Shown here: positions 46,761 through 59,506 of the stretch, piece after piece
Position numbering within the stretch: the stretch's first letter is position 1
Layout of the letters: each line of letters begins with the position of its first letter
Assembly: GCA_963682055.1 (NCBI GenBank)
Contig: OY821742.1
Coordinates: forward strand, 19,464,135 to 19,528,134
Direction of reading: 5' to 3'
Source of the DNA: Primula veris
Lineage: Eukaryota; Streptophyta; Magnoliopsida; Ericales; Primulaceae
DNA: 64,000 nt
Notes under the pieces: generated by a model
The model's input: the letters and a program-made list of their open reading frames with translations, nothing else
Told to the model about the DNA's origin: nothing
Database searches by the model: none
Position numbers and translations under genes: made by a program

Positions 46761-48822
46761 TCGACATGATGCTTTTTCTCACTTGCATACGACTGGATGC
46801 AAGAATTTCTGCTAAATAGTCATACAAGATAGATAAGCATGCATTGGGATGCTCCCACTAACTTGCACACAACTGGATGCAAGGATTTCTTATTCCTATA
46901 AATAGTACGAACATTCGTCAATATGCTTCATTTATACTTGCACACACCTAGGTGCAATAATTGCAAACGTATTCAAGAATAATTGCAAACGTTCCTTTTC
47001 AGCGACTCAGCTATAACCTCGACATAATATAAGTCCTGAAATTAATTTGCAACTATTATTATGAGTTTTGTAATCAAAGCATTATATAACTTTCCTTGAT
47101 GATACATTAAAATGTGATAATATATTCAATCACTTACGTTATTAAATTTCTACAATCTTTTATTGAGCAATAAGACATAAAATTGATCAATGACTTTATT
47201 GATCATTATAGCAATATTAACGTCATATATAAGACTCATAATTTAATGAGTAATGAGCCATTCTGAAATATTTAGTTTTCAGATTTTCTTTCTATGTATC
47301 ACATCAATGATACGTGAGCATAATTTTTTTATATTCTTGCAAACATAAAACATTAATTAGACAGTTTTAATATTATGCAAAAAGTAATCCACCATGAATA
47401 ATGATTATTTGAGTGTTGGCTACAACAATATGTGTTTCAATTACAACTAATAGTTCCAACATATACGAACCAGTTTGCAATACTGTTAATGAGTCGTAAA
47501 ACTCTTCCAAAATCTTTTATCATGTAGAAACCATTTAAAAACCTATTTGCAATTCATTATGGATCTAGCAACTCAGTTACATGAATATGACCATTAGTAA
47601 AATAATAGGTTATAAAAACAAAATGATAATGGCTATAACAACGTTTACTCCCACTAATGTAGTGGTCACTTCAAAATAATAGGTTATGAAAACAAAATAA
47701 GTTACACGTTTTTATTTGAAGTCAAAGAAAATGATAGTTCAAGTAAATCTCAACAATTAACATAGTTAAAAAATTATTAATTACTCCCACTGATATTACC
47801 CCTATTATAAAAGTATATGGTTAAATAATACATTAATAGTGAAACGATTAATTATCTCCCACTTGTTTAACCATTACTTAAAATCTTATGGTAAATAACA
47901 TATAACTTGATGTGGGTGTAATTATATATTAATTCTTAATAGGAGTTAGGAAAAACATTTATAGTGGGTGTACTGAATAATATAATTCTCCCACTAATGA
48001 TACCGTAACTTCATCGATAAGCAAAACTCCTTTATTTAATAAAATTTTAAAAAAACATTACTATAATTATTAAAAGTGTCAATCTACATGCACGTAATGT
48101 GATTGAAAAACGTTAATTTTATATTAGATCTAACAAAATAAAATTAGGTTCAACTAAAAACTTTTCATTTACTAGCAAACAAATATGCGACCTATAAAGA
48201 AAATATGAAGAATAAGGAAAGAATTTAGTAAAATCTCATGAATTTGGACTTTGAGATTTAATGAGTTTAATCATATTAAAATAATATCTCAACTAGTGTT
48301 ACTATATTTCTCCTTTCAAAACATTAAACAATCACTGTTTTTTTACGGAGAAATCACCATGTAACATTACATAACATTTTCATTATTTTCTACTTTTATT
48401 TATTAAGTTAATTGATGATATACTTTCACCAAGTAAATTTGTTACATGTGGATATCCAAATTCAACTTCACTAATAATACACACCAAAAATAATATTAAA
48501 TTAGTAGAACTTAAGACCAATATCTTTACATATAAAATAACTTTTATTTTAACAACACATTTAAATTAAGCATATCATTTTGCAAGACAATTTATAACTA
48601 ATGGAATAAGTCAATAAAATGGACCATTTTAAAAATTTAACTATAAAAATATGACATCTTTATTTGAGCTATATTTTTATTCTTAATGTTAAATTTAAGT
48701 TCGTCTATAATATTTGTTTAACTAGGAAAAATATGGTTTCCGTGTATATCCTATATTTTCCATCTTAATGTTAAACCATAAGAAACCATTCATAATGTTT
48801 ATTTAGTCAAAATAATTTGACC

Positions 48823-49374
48823 TGTGGGCAACCAAGTTACTAAGAATAATTAAACAATGATAAACATCCATAATAATTATTTGTATCATAATATTTTGGA
48901 TCTGTGGGCAACCAAAAACAAACATACATAAAAATCAGTTCTTATGCATCCCCCGCCCATAGCAATACTGGACGCAAACATAATTTAACAATCATAATTA
49001 AGGCACTAATGATGCAAAACATAACATTTATCATAAAAAATTCGTCTCTAAAACTTTATACATGTGGGCAACCAAAGCCTGGACATATGATGTTGATGCA
49101 AAATATTTATTATCACTAATACTCATTAAAATATAGATTAAAATCTACATTTAAATTTAATCGAACAATAGTATTGATATCAGTTCAATGTTATTAAGTG
49201 TATCCGTTTAGGCTAAATATTCATTAGATTTGACCAAAATGTATATTGATTTTTAATCAAACGATAATATGAATATTGACATTAGAGCATCATCAACTTT
49301 AATTGACACTTACACATACACCAATGATTATTTAATATTCATTGGTTAAAGTTTTGTACCTGTGGACAAACAAA
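48823..49374. repeat. Dispersed TGTGGGCAACCAA motif, four copies
   Basis: Exact copies are at 48823-48835, 48903-48915 and 49073-49085, and a diverged one (TGTGGACAAACAA) at 49361-49373. Flanks differ, so these are not simple tandem units. They lie within the non-coding element remnant. Confidence 0.75.
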
Positions 49375-51997
49375 ATTTCACATGATATGAACATTATATA
49401 TATGATTTTGCTGATAATCTATTACCAAAACTTATATGTTAGGAACATAAATTGACTTAACTTTATATTGTCAAAATTGGATTAAAAATAATAGTAGGGA
49501 GAATATATGTATGACATAATGACTAAAACGTGCGTCATGTTTTAATCAAACAATAATATATACATCACCCAACTTTCATATGTACATGCATCCTTATCAG
49601 TAGTGTTCATTATGACATGTAATCTTAAAACTATATATTAAAACGCTATTTTATTTTAATATAAATTTAAAAACTTATATCCAACTGATAAATTTCCTTT
49701 TTAGACGTATAAGTACATGAAACAATAAGTTCTATAAATATGAGTTTCACCCATGCCATAATTGAATTTCAGGAACAATTACAATGTACACTCAAAATGA
49801 AATATAGAACTTGGAAATTCACATTTAAATCCTTACTTTTAGTCTTATACCAAAAATAGTTACTAAAATAATTAGTAAATGATGTCTTGTTACTATTAGT
49901 CTTCTGGCCAAACAAGTTACATAATTCGTTAGATTTAGTGGCATGCATCATCATATTATTCATTTTATCTAACACATGCCATATATAACTTATAAAGACA
50001 CTCATTTGACGAAAATAAGTATAGAAACACAACCGGAAAAACTATTACATACTCTAACCCTTTCGGTAACTCTAACATAATACGACCAGGTAAGAGAGGG
50101 TGAGAGTTGGTGCAGCAAATGCTTCTTAAAAACCTACATCATTAATATACCAAGTATCAACCGAAATCTTTCCTTGCCATCGAATCATAATAGGTGAGCC
50201 CATTCGAAAAAGATTTATAATTTTCCAACCTTAATGTGTGAGTCTAAACTTGTTCGCAAACTTTCAACTACATTTGTATAATTGTAGTATTAACAATTTA
50301 TCTTACATGTCCATTTAATATAGTTATCGGGCATAAGGATTACAATTAACATTTCTTATAAAACCATTCGCCAACCAAGCAATTCTTATTAAGAATGAAT
50401 AAATAATAGGAATAAACCATTATAGTTTGCGACATATGAAGATAACCATTTATATGTAGTAACCTTTTTATTTATTTAATATAGTACTTAATGGTTACCA
50501 CCATAGCATAATGAAAACTTAATGCCAATACTTACTATGTAGTTTTGTAAAATAACTTTCTATATATATTCATTCATATAAATTCTTATGTTACAAAAAC
50601 TCTTTAATTCTCATTCAATTGCATAACTTATACCAACTTCCAAATGATCCTTATCAATTTCTTATGCAACATTAGTACAAATGAAGCTAATTCTCTTAAA
50701 TCAATTAAGATGATACTCAAATGAACAATTTGACTCATGAAAAGTCTTTTACATTTATAGACTAATGCCGTAACATATACAGGTAAGTAACCTTTATGAC
50801 TGTAACCATCAAATTGCTACAAATAGAAAGTGTGAGCTGACATTTAATGATGTTAGGCAGTTGGTTGATTTACTACTGCATATAACCATTCGGTAATTTA
50901 TATATCAAATTATATGGCTTATTTTATCAACTTGTTTATCCATAATCAAACCAATTCATTTCAGGCATGAAAACCAGCTATCACACATGGCAATTATGAA
51001 ACGTATTATAGCCTAAACATGGTACTACTCATGCAAACAATTCAATGATTGAGATATATCAAGCAAAATGCTTGTAATTTTACTTTATTCATTTATTTAA
51101 TGAAACTTTACATGTAATATTCTCACTATTACGTGTCTTATACGACTACCATAAATATGTTCTTGACCATGACTTTATTAGCAATCAGTGGATAAATATC
51201 ACCAAACAAGTCCAAAGTCTTCATGATATACTATACATAAATCTGTTCATACTTAACTTGCTTAGTCAAAGCATTAATCCTATCGTTTATACATAGTATA
51301 TTATTCATTTCATGCAAGTTTGAACCATGATATATTACATGAGAGCAAATATAAGTGACATGTAGTGGATCTTATTATATGCAAACCCAATATTATAAAT
51401 ACACGTGAAATTAACATTTGCTACACTTCATTTTCAAGCCAAAACAAATTACGTAGAACATCATGCGAAAACAAACTTTGCTCATGATACCAAATGTAAG
51501 TTAATTACAACTTCTATATTATGCTATACACGTTATTAACATAGCTAGATAGGATGTTTTCTACATGATGATCATTCATATTATAACATATCTATGTCGA
51601 AACACATACCTTAACCTATGCGGAAGTACAGTGGGCTTGCAAGTTAAACGGAGCATGATAGTTGAGTTCAGATGACGGAGGTAGATCGTCGGCGTAGAGA
51701 CTTGAGTTTCTCTTCCTTCGCCTATCACTACACTAGTTTATGTGTTGTTTTTGTGTGTGTGTATTTGACACAATTGAGATGGTATTGTGTCATTTATATA
51801 GTTATGAGGAGAATCCGAGACTTTTCATATACTTTCGATCTCTACCGATCATTATGGTGGAAATGTAAAGTTTCTTAACTCAGAAATTTATTTTTAAATC
51901 ATAATTCATGGAATGTATATGGATCAATTTAATGAGAAATATTTATTCTATGCTTAATGAATTAATATTTATAAAAGAATTATAAATAATTCTTAGA

Positions 51998-52396
51998 AGA
52001 ATATCGATTGGAAACTTGCGAGGTTGTTTGTGCATGTGATGCAGGTGATAAAGACTTGAGGAGAAGGAGTTATGGGTAATGAAAATATATGGTGATGAAA
52101 GTTCGTGGATTACTGAATTCAGAATTGATTTGACTACTAGTGAAGGGACCTATCTTCGTGGTATTTTTTTGAAAATATATGAACCAATGAGTTATTTCGA
52201 AGATATAACGCTCTTATTTTTTCATCTTATAAGCAGCGCCATGTTTTTTTATGACCCCAAAGAGAATATTTTAAAATTTCTCAAGGTTCGTGGAGTTAAA
52301 GCTCAATTCCAAGCGATTGCTTATATTCCAAGCTTCATTTCACTTAAGGATACATTGACCGGGAGATCTTGTGGAAGTTTATGATGTCAAATCAAG
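51998..52396 (+). pseudogene. F-box (FBA domain) C-terminal fragment
   Basis: The only F-box sequence on the plus strand. It starts at the equivalent of RICIGELRGCLCV and runs through LWVMKIYGDESSW, FFYDPKENILKFLKVRGVK and YIPSFISLKD to VEVYDVKSR. Frameshifts near 52030-52065 and near 52360 break it, and the F-box and first half of the FBA domain are absent. It ends at a clear donor ATCAAG|GTATGA (52396/52397). This marks the same exon border proposed for copies 1 and 2 and so supports their splicing. It is clearly older and more diverged than copies 1-3. Confidence 0.85.
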
Positions 52397-53053
52397 GTAT
52401 GATCTTCTATGTGTCACTATACTATTTTTAGTGGTAATTGGTAATTATAAGGCTTAGTGTTCTGATGATGATGACTACTAATTGGTAACTGGATAAGATT
52501 ATCTATCTGTGTTGATAACAGATTAACATTAACTTTATTCTTTGGAAATCCGTAATTTAATTGTTCAGAAATATGATCTTGAAAGAGAAATATGATTTAA
52601 AAAAAAGTGCTCTATCTACTATTGAAAATGGAAAAATTACTAGAAACCTTCTACAAAGCACTGTGAAGGAAAAATTATATGATATCTCTGTTATAATATA
52701 ATATTTATGAGTACTTGATTTTGCCAACAATAGCAAAAAGTCTTCCCCTTCATAATCTTCAGAAGACTGCAAATTAAGTTATTACTGAACTTGACTCGTC
52801 AACTTTCCTAAACCTTCTGTGGATGTACAGAAGCAAAGAACAACTCCTTGAGTTCCTTTTTTCTTTATATTTATAAGGTTAAGTTGGTTCCCTCTTTCCA
52901 ATTTTCCGTGCTTTACTGTTTATCTGAGGGAGAAAATCTTCGAAGCATGATAAATCTGAACAACTTCATAGAAATAGTTAGCTGTCATTTACATTGGGAG
53001 CATGTTAAAGTACAAGTTGACGTCGTGTCAAACAATTGGAACATTTTGATGTG
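52397..53053. other. Flank after the F-box fragment
   Basis: AT-rich sequence with no supportable gene. It may include the former downstream intron and exon of the fragment, but no acceptor and exon matching the last exon of the other copies was found. Confidence 0.4.
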
Positions 53054-53058
53054 TTAAG

Positions 53059-54418
53059 TGTTGGTTTTGGTATACGTAAAAACAATAATTTAAAGTGAAA
53101 GAACTAAAAACAAATAAACAATTTTATTTTTATAATGGAATGTGACTCTATTACAAATTCCGACACTTGCAGAAACTAAATGCAATTAATTAAAATTTCA
53201 GACAAATTAATATAACTTATTAAACTGCTGGATTGGTTTGTAATTAAACGAAACTGTCAGACAGAATAGTATAAAACTAAACTGCTGTACTGTTTGTTAA
53301 TTAAAAGAAACTGCCAGATAGAATAGAATGATTACTAAACTGCTGGACTGTTTATGTAAATAAATAAAATTACAGAACTGAAATGTAAATTACAGAAAAG
53401 AAATTACAGAATTTAAATTACAGAAAAGAAAGGTACTGGAATGAAATTACAGAAAAGAAAATTACAAAAAAGAAAAATACAAGAATGAAATTACAGAATT
53501 AAAATTAAAAGGATAGAAATAAAAAGACGAGGCTACTGTTTAACAGTATGCTCTTAATCGATATTCGCCTAAGCACCTTTAAGGTTTCTGGTTATGTTTG
53601 GCCCTTTGATCCCAAGGTACAACGTCTCGGATGACTCGTCAGAAACTGGCGACGAGTGAAGGTCGAGCTGTTGGTGGGTGGCTCTCTCTGACTAAAATGT
53701 AATGCTGCTGTTTAGAGAGATGTATGGTGCTATGTTTGATTTCAGAATGTTTTGTTTCTGATGTGGGGGGTGCTGTCTATATATAGGCTCAGCTGAGTAT
53801 CTCAGCATTAAGTCACACTTAATACTGGCAGTTTTGAAATTTCGAAACTGCAGTATTAACTCTGCAATAATCCTCATTTATTGCATCAGTTACAACTTCG
53901 TGGAAACTTTCAGTACCACTCATGTTATTTATACAAAACTCCTTTTTCAGTCTTGGGCCGAGACCCGAGACCCGAGACAAATCCCAAGGCCCAAGGCCGT
54001 CAACACGTCTCGTGATCGCGTCCCGTGACCCGAGCCCGAGTCCCGAGACCCGGGCGAGTGCGTGCGTGTGTGGTACACACTTAATACACATATGCGTATC
54101 TGGACACACAACTTAATACCCACATGGGATAGATTTATATATATATTGTAAAAATGACTCTTTATTTTCCAATGTGGAAAAATTTCCAATGAGTTATCCT
54201 CAATTAAACCCATTTTCCAGCATTAAGAAATTTTCTCTTTCTCAACCCCAATCTTTGACGCCAATTTCCATTCACTCTCATTTTTCGAATAGGTCATGCG
54301 ACATACCGTTACTAATCTTGTCATACCATCTATTCAATCATCTTGAGTATGGTGTCAAAAGACAACAGTTTTCGGTTGAAATCTTGACTCAAAGATGGTC
54401 TTGTGACCATTCGGAACA
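53059..54418 (-). mobile_element. Solo LTR of a Copia element
   Basis: A 1360-bp segment with TG...CA ends and a 5-bp target duplication TTAAG at 53054-53058 and 54419-54423. Its left part, inverted, resembles the 3' half of the LTR at 42130-43138 (TTACAGAA-rich stretches, GAAACTGTCAGACAGA, ATGTGGGGGG, ATAGGCTC), which sets its orientation. No internal element sequence is present, so it arose by LTR-LTR recombination. A GC-rich run near 53955-54060 holds tandem CGAGACC units. Confidence 0.85.
53955..54060. repeat. GC-rich CGAGACC microrepeat inside the solo LTR
   Basis: Short imperfect units CGAGACC/CGAGTCC/CGAGCCC recur about six times in otherwise AT-rich DNA. Overlapping open frames on both strands here (53819-54213) come from this composition. 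Confidence 0.6.
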
Positions 54419-54423
54419 TTAAG

Positions 54424-56404
54424 TTCACTTATTTTGGGTAGACTCATGTACCAAGGAATAGATTAGAAGGATAAGGTTGGCAAGATTATGCAGGAGACTT
54501 TACATAGCTATCTATTCGTGTGGGTTAGTATACTATACTCCTACCTTTTAAAGGCTTAATCGGCACTATGGCTCTTGTGTTGAGGAAAGTTTTATTCCAT
54601 CGCAACCTCATTTTTTAATGACTCCAAACTACATCTAACTTGATGCTTTATAAAATCTATAATTTCATCTTTCAACAAACTGTTTTCACATCCTTGGTTT
54701 ATATAGAGTAAATGTTGGTTATTTGAATGAATCCTTTTGTCTTTGAATTTAAATTTGAAATTTTCGTCATAGGTGTGGAGGTTTAAAACTTCAGTTAGAG
54801 TCAAAAGTTGTTTCCTTGGTGGAAGAAATTGCAGATTTAGCCTCCGATTTCAACAGGTTCTCTGAAGATGAGATGAGAGACAACACCTGCTGCTGGCTTT
54901 TTGATGATGTCGATGATGAATGGGCTTAATAGCAACTATCAATGTGAAAGATTTGAGGCATGCCTATCTTTGGTTTTTGTCCTCGTTTTTGTCCTCGAAT
55001 ACTTCCTGAAATTTGTGTCTTGGTTAATGTCAAACCTAGCTGTTTTAAACCTGTCATATGAAATGCCTATTTTATGGATTATATTATGGAAATGGACATG
55101 GTACTTCGGAGCATAACATCTGACGGCTTTACCTTTTATTAGAAGCTATTGTTATGATCTTTTTCTTCTCTCCCTTGTTGAAAAATGACTATTTTGATCT
55201 CTTTGTAGCTTTTATGTGCAAGTTATCTGTTTTTGCCTATAAGTGGTGATATATTTGGCCATGAAAATTTTTTCCCCAAGTCGTATGGTGAATAAATGCA
55301 CAGCTTTGTTCTTGACTTTAAAACAGCAAAAAACATGAGTACCTTCCCTACGTGTTACTAGTGTTACCTATGCTTGTTAATGCTTGTTACGTAGTACAAT
55401 TTACATGATGAGGCAATTTATGTACGTTATAAACCTGGTTAATTTCTTTAAGGAAAAATTAGCAAGAAGTACCGTTATTTAAATTAAATACACATGGCAA
55501 ACTATTTTGCTCTCAAAAACACACTTTTTGCTATGATTATTTTTGTAAATACAAGCTTTATATTTCAGGTTTGGACCCATTAGGTCGATTTGTATATCAA
55601 ATTCGAGGTTTGTGGGGGTACGGCAGAGGTGTCGCCGCGTGTAGTTGTGTCTTCGAGTTGATTTGTGGTATTGCTTTGATCATATGAGTTTGATATCTTT
55701 AGCAATTGAATTAGTGCACGTGAAAACCGTTTTCTCATAAATTGTATGTGACTATGGATGTGACCAACGATTAATTCCTCTCTTTATTTATATTTTAACG
55801 TTTATATTTATAGTTATATCTTTATGTGAGAGTGGTATTAAAATGTGTTCTAGACTAATAACCTTAGACGAGTATGAAATTGAAAAAGCTCTGGAAAAAA
55901 AAGGGTATGAAATCTGAAAAAAAATGGTACCAACCTTTGAAAAGGAAAATATGAAGCATGAAAAAGAATGATATCAAGTATGAAATAATATAATGAATTC
56001 GAAAAAAAAAATATGAAGTCCGAACAAAAAAGGTATGAAGTAGAAAAGAAACGGTATGAACAAAAGTGTGGTTTTGATAATAAATAGTTTAATACATGTG
56101 TTTTTTATAATGTAGTTCGTGAAGTGTTACTTTTTGATCATTGCCCCTTTGTTTAAAAAGTAAAAGACAGAAAGTTACATATTAGTGAATTAAAAAACTC
56201 ATACTTTAAAACACAATTTTAAATATCAGTACATATATTATATGATGCTAATTTTTTTGACATTTTTTTCATTATATGTCACAAATCTTTAATAAGATTT
56301 GATAATGTGGATTTTCGCAAATTAAGTATGTTTTTATATACTTGTAACTTATCGATGATTCTCCTCATTTGAAAACTAACATAACATATTAACATGTACG
56401 CCTT
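54424..56404. other. AT-rich spacer with weak coding-like stretches
   Basis: Two opposite-strand stretches look slightly coding-like: minus 54592-54860 (ends CSLESLKNEVAME, opens with TTG only) and plus 54795-54930 after an AG acceptor-like site (ends LFDDVDDEWA). Neither has a recognised family or a complete gene model. At 55880-56060 a purine-rich degenerate repeat (GGTATGAAnTnnGAAAAAAA) occurs. Otherwise nothing. Confidence 0.3.
55880..56060. repeat. Purine-rich degenerate minisatellite
   Basis: About seven imperfect units of roughly 20-30 bp combine TATGAAGT or TATGAAAT with a GAAAAAA run. There is no coding potential on either strand. Confidence 0.6.
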
Positions 56405-56603
56405 ATCTGTAACAAATGTTCTAAAAGTCGCAAGGCGGAATTTTGGCGTAAGTTGATCGCCTAATCCTGCATAATTTCGCTCAATCATCGCCTAATCTAT
56501 CTAATTTTGCATAATCCCACATAATATACTTTTACACTCTGCCTACCACCTAGGCTATGCCTAATTCGTGCCTAGGCATGCATTTTAGAACACTGTCTCT
56601 AAC
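56405..56603. mobile_element. hAT-type MITE
   Basis: A 183-bp body, 56413-56595, has imperfect terminal inverted repeats: left AAATGTTCTAAAA, right TTTTAGAACACTG (inverse CAGTGTTCTAAAA). An 8-bp target duplication flanks it, TCTGTAAC (56405-56412) and TCTCTAAC (56596-56603), with one mismatch. The body carries GCCTAATC- and GCCTAGGC-like phrases. CAGTG ends and 8-bp duplications are typical of hAT elements. There is no coding capacity. Confidence 0.75.
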
Positions 56604-58430
56604 CTATGCTTGTTATTCTTGTTATAAGTACAATTTTCATGAAGTTGAAATTTATGCGACCATATACAAAAAATCTTCCGCGGTATGACGGTTCACTGAA
56701 TGCATCATACTCAAACTGACTATACTAATGAATCTTCATATTTTAAGTCGATTGTACTATTTTTTACTAAAGAAAAATATTTAATAAGTTTTTATAGTGA
56801 AGGGAATTAGAGATTTTTTCTAAAATGACCTATTAGGCCACTATAATTTCCATTTTGGCCTAGGCGGGATATTAATTGACAAATTAGCCTAGGGTATCTT
56901 GCATGACTAACGAGCGAGATAGAAGTCTCAAAATACCACCCGCAACATGAGATATTGTAAAAATCAATTTTAAGATAAAATTTTACAAAAAATTTAGGAA
57001 GACGTTCAGAGGAGAACCAGATTTACACAAAATTCTATAAGATGTTATTTGAGAGCTTCAAGAAAGAAAAAAAGTAAAAATTATGTCAGAAATTTAAAAA
57101 TGAACATTACAACGCGAATACAAATCTTCTACCACTATTTTCTACCCCTTTTAAACCCCACTGATTATTTTCACTCTAATTTTAAATTTTCAAAACTTGT
57201 TTCGCAAGTTTCTATACAAGCTTTTATAATATTTTTTTAATGTAAATTTCATAATATTTGGAAATAATATTGCTTTATACAATATTTTTAAAGATTTAAT
57301 GTTTAGTTTACAATACTTTTTCATATATTCCACAATAAATTTGTTGATTTTCTCTGAAAAATAATGATTGGAATGTATTGCGACACGTTTATTAGTAATT
57401 GTAGAAAAAAATTCAACTTTTTCAAACAAATATGTTGGGTTAATAGGTAAGAGGGAATAGAAGGGGGTAAAGAATAGGCATAGAATATTTTGAGTACTAC
57501 AACGCACGCATGGTTGTTAAACAAACCTCTATCAAAATGGTCCAATGTATACTAGAAAGGTCGAAGGCATGATGCGATGACAACAAATATGACCAAAATA
57601 TTTAATAACCATCACAAGAATAATTGAAGAGAGTTATCTCTAGGTTCTGGCTCAAGAAAAAATATCCGTTGAAGTTTGAGTGGAAGTTGGAAAGGTACTC
57701 ATTGTTTACCAATCTCAATTGTTGTACAACTTAAGTTACCACATTTTTTTTTTTGCAATTAAAGAAATCTTGTGATTGCGATGAGAAACAATGGCATAAG
57801 ACTTGGTTTTAAAATTCAAGAAAAAGTTAAAAACTTGCGTCTTACAACCACACAGCTGGACGAAATAAGTATAAATGCACTTCAAATTGGATCTTTCTTA
57901 ATTACTTTTATCTCTCAAATAGGATCTTGACCCTAGATACTAACTTCTAGAACAACTCTTCCAATTTGCGCCTACTGTGCAAATCTTAACGTTTTGCGTT
58001 CGGTTAATCACCAACTCGTATTTAATCTAAAAGAGAGAAATGGAAAATTAGTATTATTTTAAATATTTACCGGTGAATTAAAACAAAGTCTTTGGCAAAG
58101 TTTGATTATCTCTCTTTCCGATGACTATGTAATACATTTTAGAGTTTTTGCTTAAATTGATAATTAGGAACAAGTTTTGTATTTTGTTATTGAGAGAGGA
58201 ATTATATTATGCTCGTCTCGGAGTTTATATATAATTTCTTATACTTTTGTATTTGGATCAAAGAAAACAAATAAAGAAATAGAAAGTTAATGTTCGAGAG
58301 TAGAGTATGAACTTTAGTATTATTTGTTCATTTTGTTTGTTGGTTTGCCATTGTAAAGATAGCTCGTTTGGTTAGAATAAAATATTGCCACTTTTGATTG
58401 AATAATTATTTTGTTTATTATGTACTTATT
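56604..58430. other. AT-rich spacer
   Basis: No gene, RNA gene or terminal repeat recognised. The short frames at 57049-57545 overlap on both strands and resemble no protein. Confidence 0.5.
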
Positions 58431-59506
58431 TGTTGGTGATTGACGCTTCCGTACAACAAATTAGTATAAGAGCTATTGACTGTCTGCCCTTTCGGTCTGT
58501 AGTTTTCCCTACGCACTATAAGGCCACGTAGGAGCACGATGGTAGCAGTAGTATTTTCCTTGGGCAGCTACCAAGTTTATCGTCTATGAAACCGTTTGAT
58601 TGTTGGTGTAGATAGTTTTACGGGTGTTTACTAATTAGATGTTAATTAATTAGTAACGAGGAGAGCGTTAGCGGTTGGGTTGTCAATCCAACGGATCGTT
58701 CCTCGGGGGTTTAAACTACTTAATATCAGTTTATTTAATTGCTTTAAATACCAATTTTCAGTTTATAACAATCTAAGTTTGTTAACATTCGGCGTTAATT
58801 AATCAATAACTAGCTTATACGACGTTATCGACTTGTTTTAAGTAATATGCATGTCAAAGATACGAGATTAATGAATTTAAAGCATGCAAACATATGTAAA
58901 GATGTAGTAAAAGTAAAGAAAATACTCAAAAACAACGTAAAAAGTAAGAACAAGGGATGATCTTACAATAAAACGTCGATAAAAAGGAGAATTCGTGCAC
59001 AAACTCTCAATTTTAATGTATTTTTCTTTCCTCTCTCTCGAGAACGAATTGGTGAAGAAAAACTGATGAAAGTGATATCAATGTGTTGTGATTTCGGAAT
59101 AGGAGAGATACATATATATTTATCAAATCATAACAAACTCTATCTTATCCAAAATTTAAAATCTACCAGCACCTGACCGGTCAACCTGACTGGTCAGGTC
59201 AGGCTTCTAGAAGCTTATTTGCTCTATTTTGATTTGATTTAGTTTTGTAACTTTCTTGGGGTTCTTTTAGGGTCCTTTGTCTTATGAAATCTTATCTTTT
59301 AGTCATTCTTTTGGTTTTTTTGCATACTTGTCTTGTTTTTGTGCTTAATCCATGCTTTTTCCTACAAAAATGCAAACAATTGCGAGTAAACTGGGAAAAC
59401 ACAGAAAAACACAAAACATGGCTTAAACAAGCCTCAATGTCAACAAAACTACTCTAATTCATATCATATTAACACCCAAAATTGACCATTTCGTGGTCTA
59501 ATTATA
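58431..59506 (-). repeat. Probable 3' LTR of the Gypsy-like element at the right edge
   Basis: The left border starts TGTTGGTGATTG. The right border meets CCCCCC at 59507, on the minus strand a GTTGGGGGG tract followed by TATAATTAGACCACG, as in polypurine tract plus LTR start (TG to TA change assumed). It contains the palindromic TGACCGGTCA/TGACTGGTCA pair at 59174-59196. The partner LTR would lie beyond the window, so this is a proposal only. Confidence 0.4.

Larger units (their letters stand above)
45968..51900 (-). mobile_element. Non-coding LTR-element remnant, minus orientation
   Basis: A 265-bp LTR-like segment (45968-46232) is TG...CA, begins TGTTGTGATACA on the minus strand and carries TATATAAAG. 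Next to it lies a purine tract (minus: CCAAGGGGGAG, 46233-46243), as at the 3' end of Copia elements. Near 51484-51496 the minus strand reads ACATTTGGTATCATGAGC, a degraded tRNA-Met primer site after a CA end, suggesting the 5' LTR lies to its right. However, the sequence after 51495 does not resemble 45968-46232, so this may be two overlapping remnants. The 5.2 kb between them has no coding frame. The right limit is uncertain. Confidence 0.45.

Noticed and set aside
53819..54213. Overlapping frames of 64-96 codons in the solo LTR
   Set aside because: They result from the GC-rich CGAGACC microrepeat, which keeps frames open on both strands.
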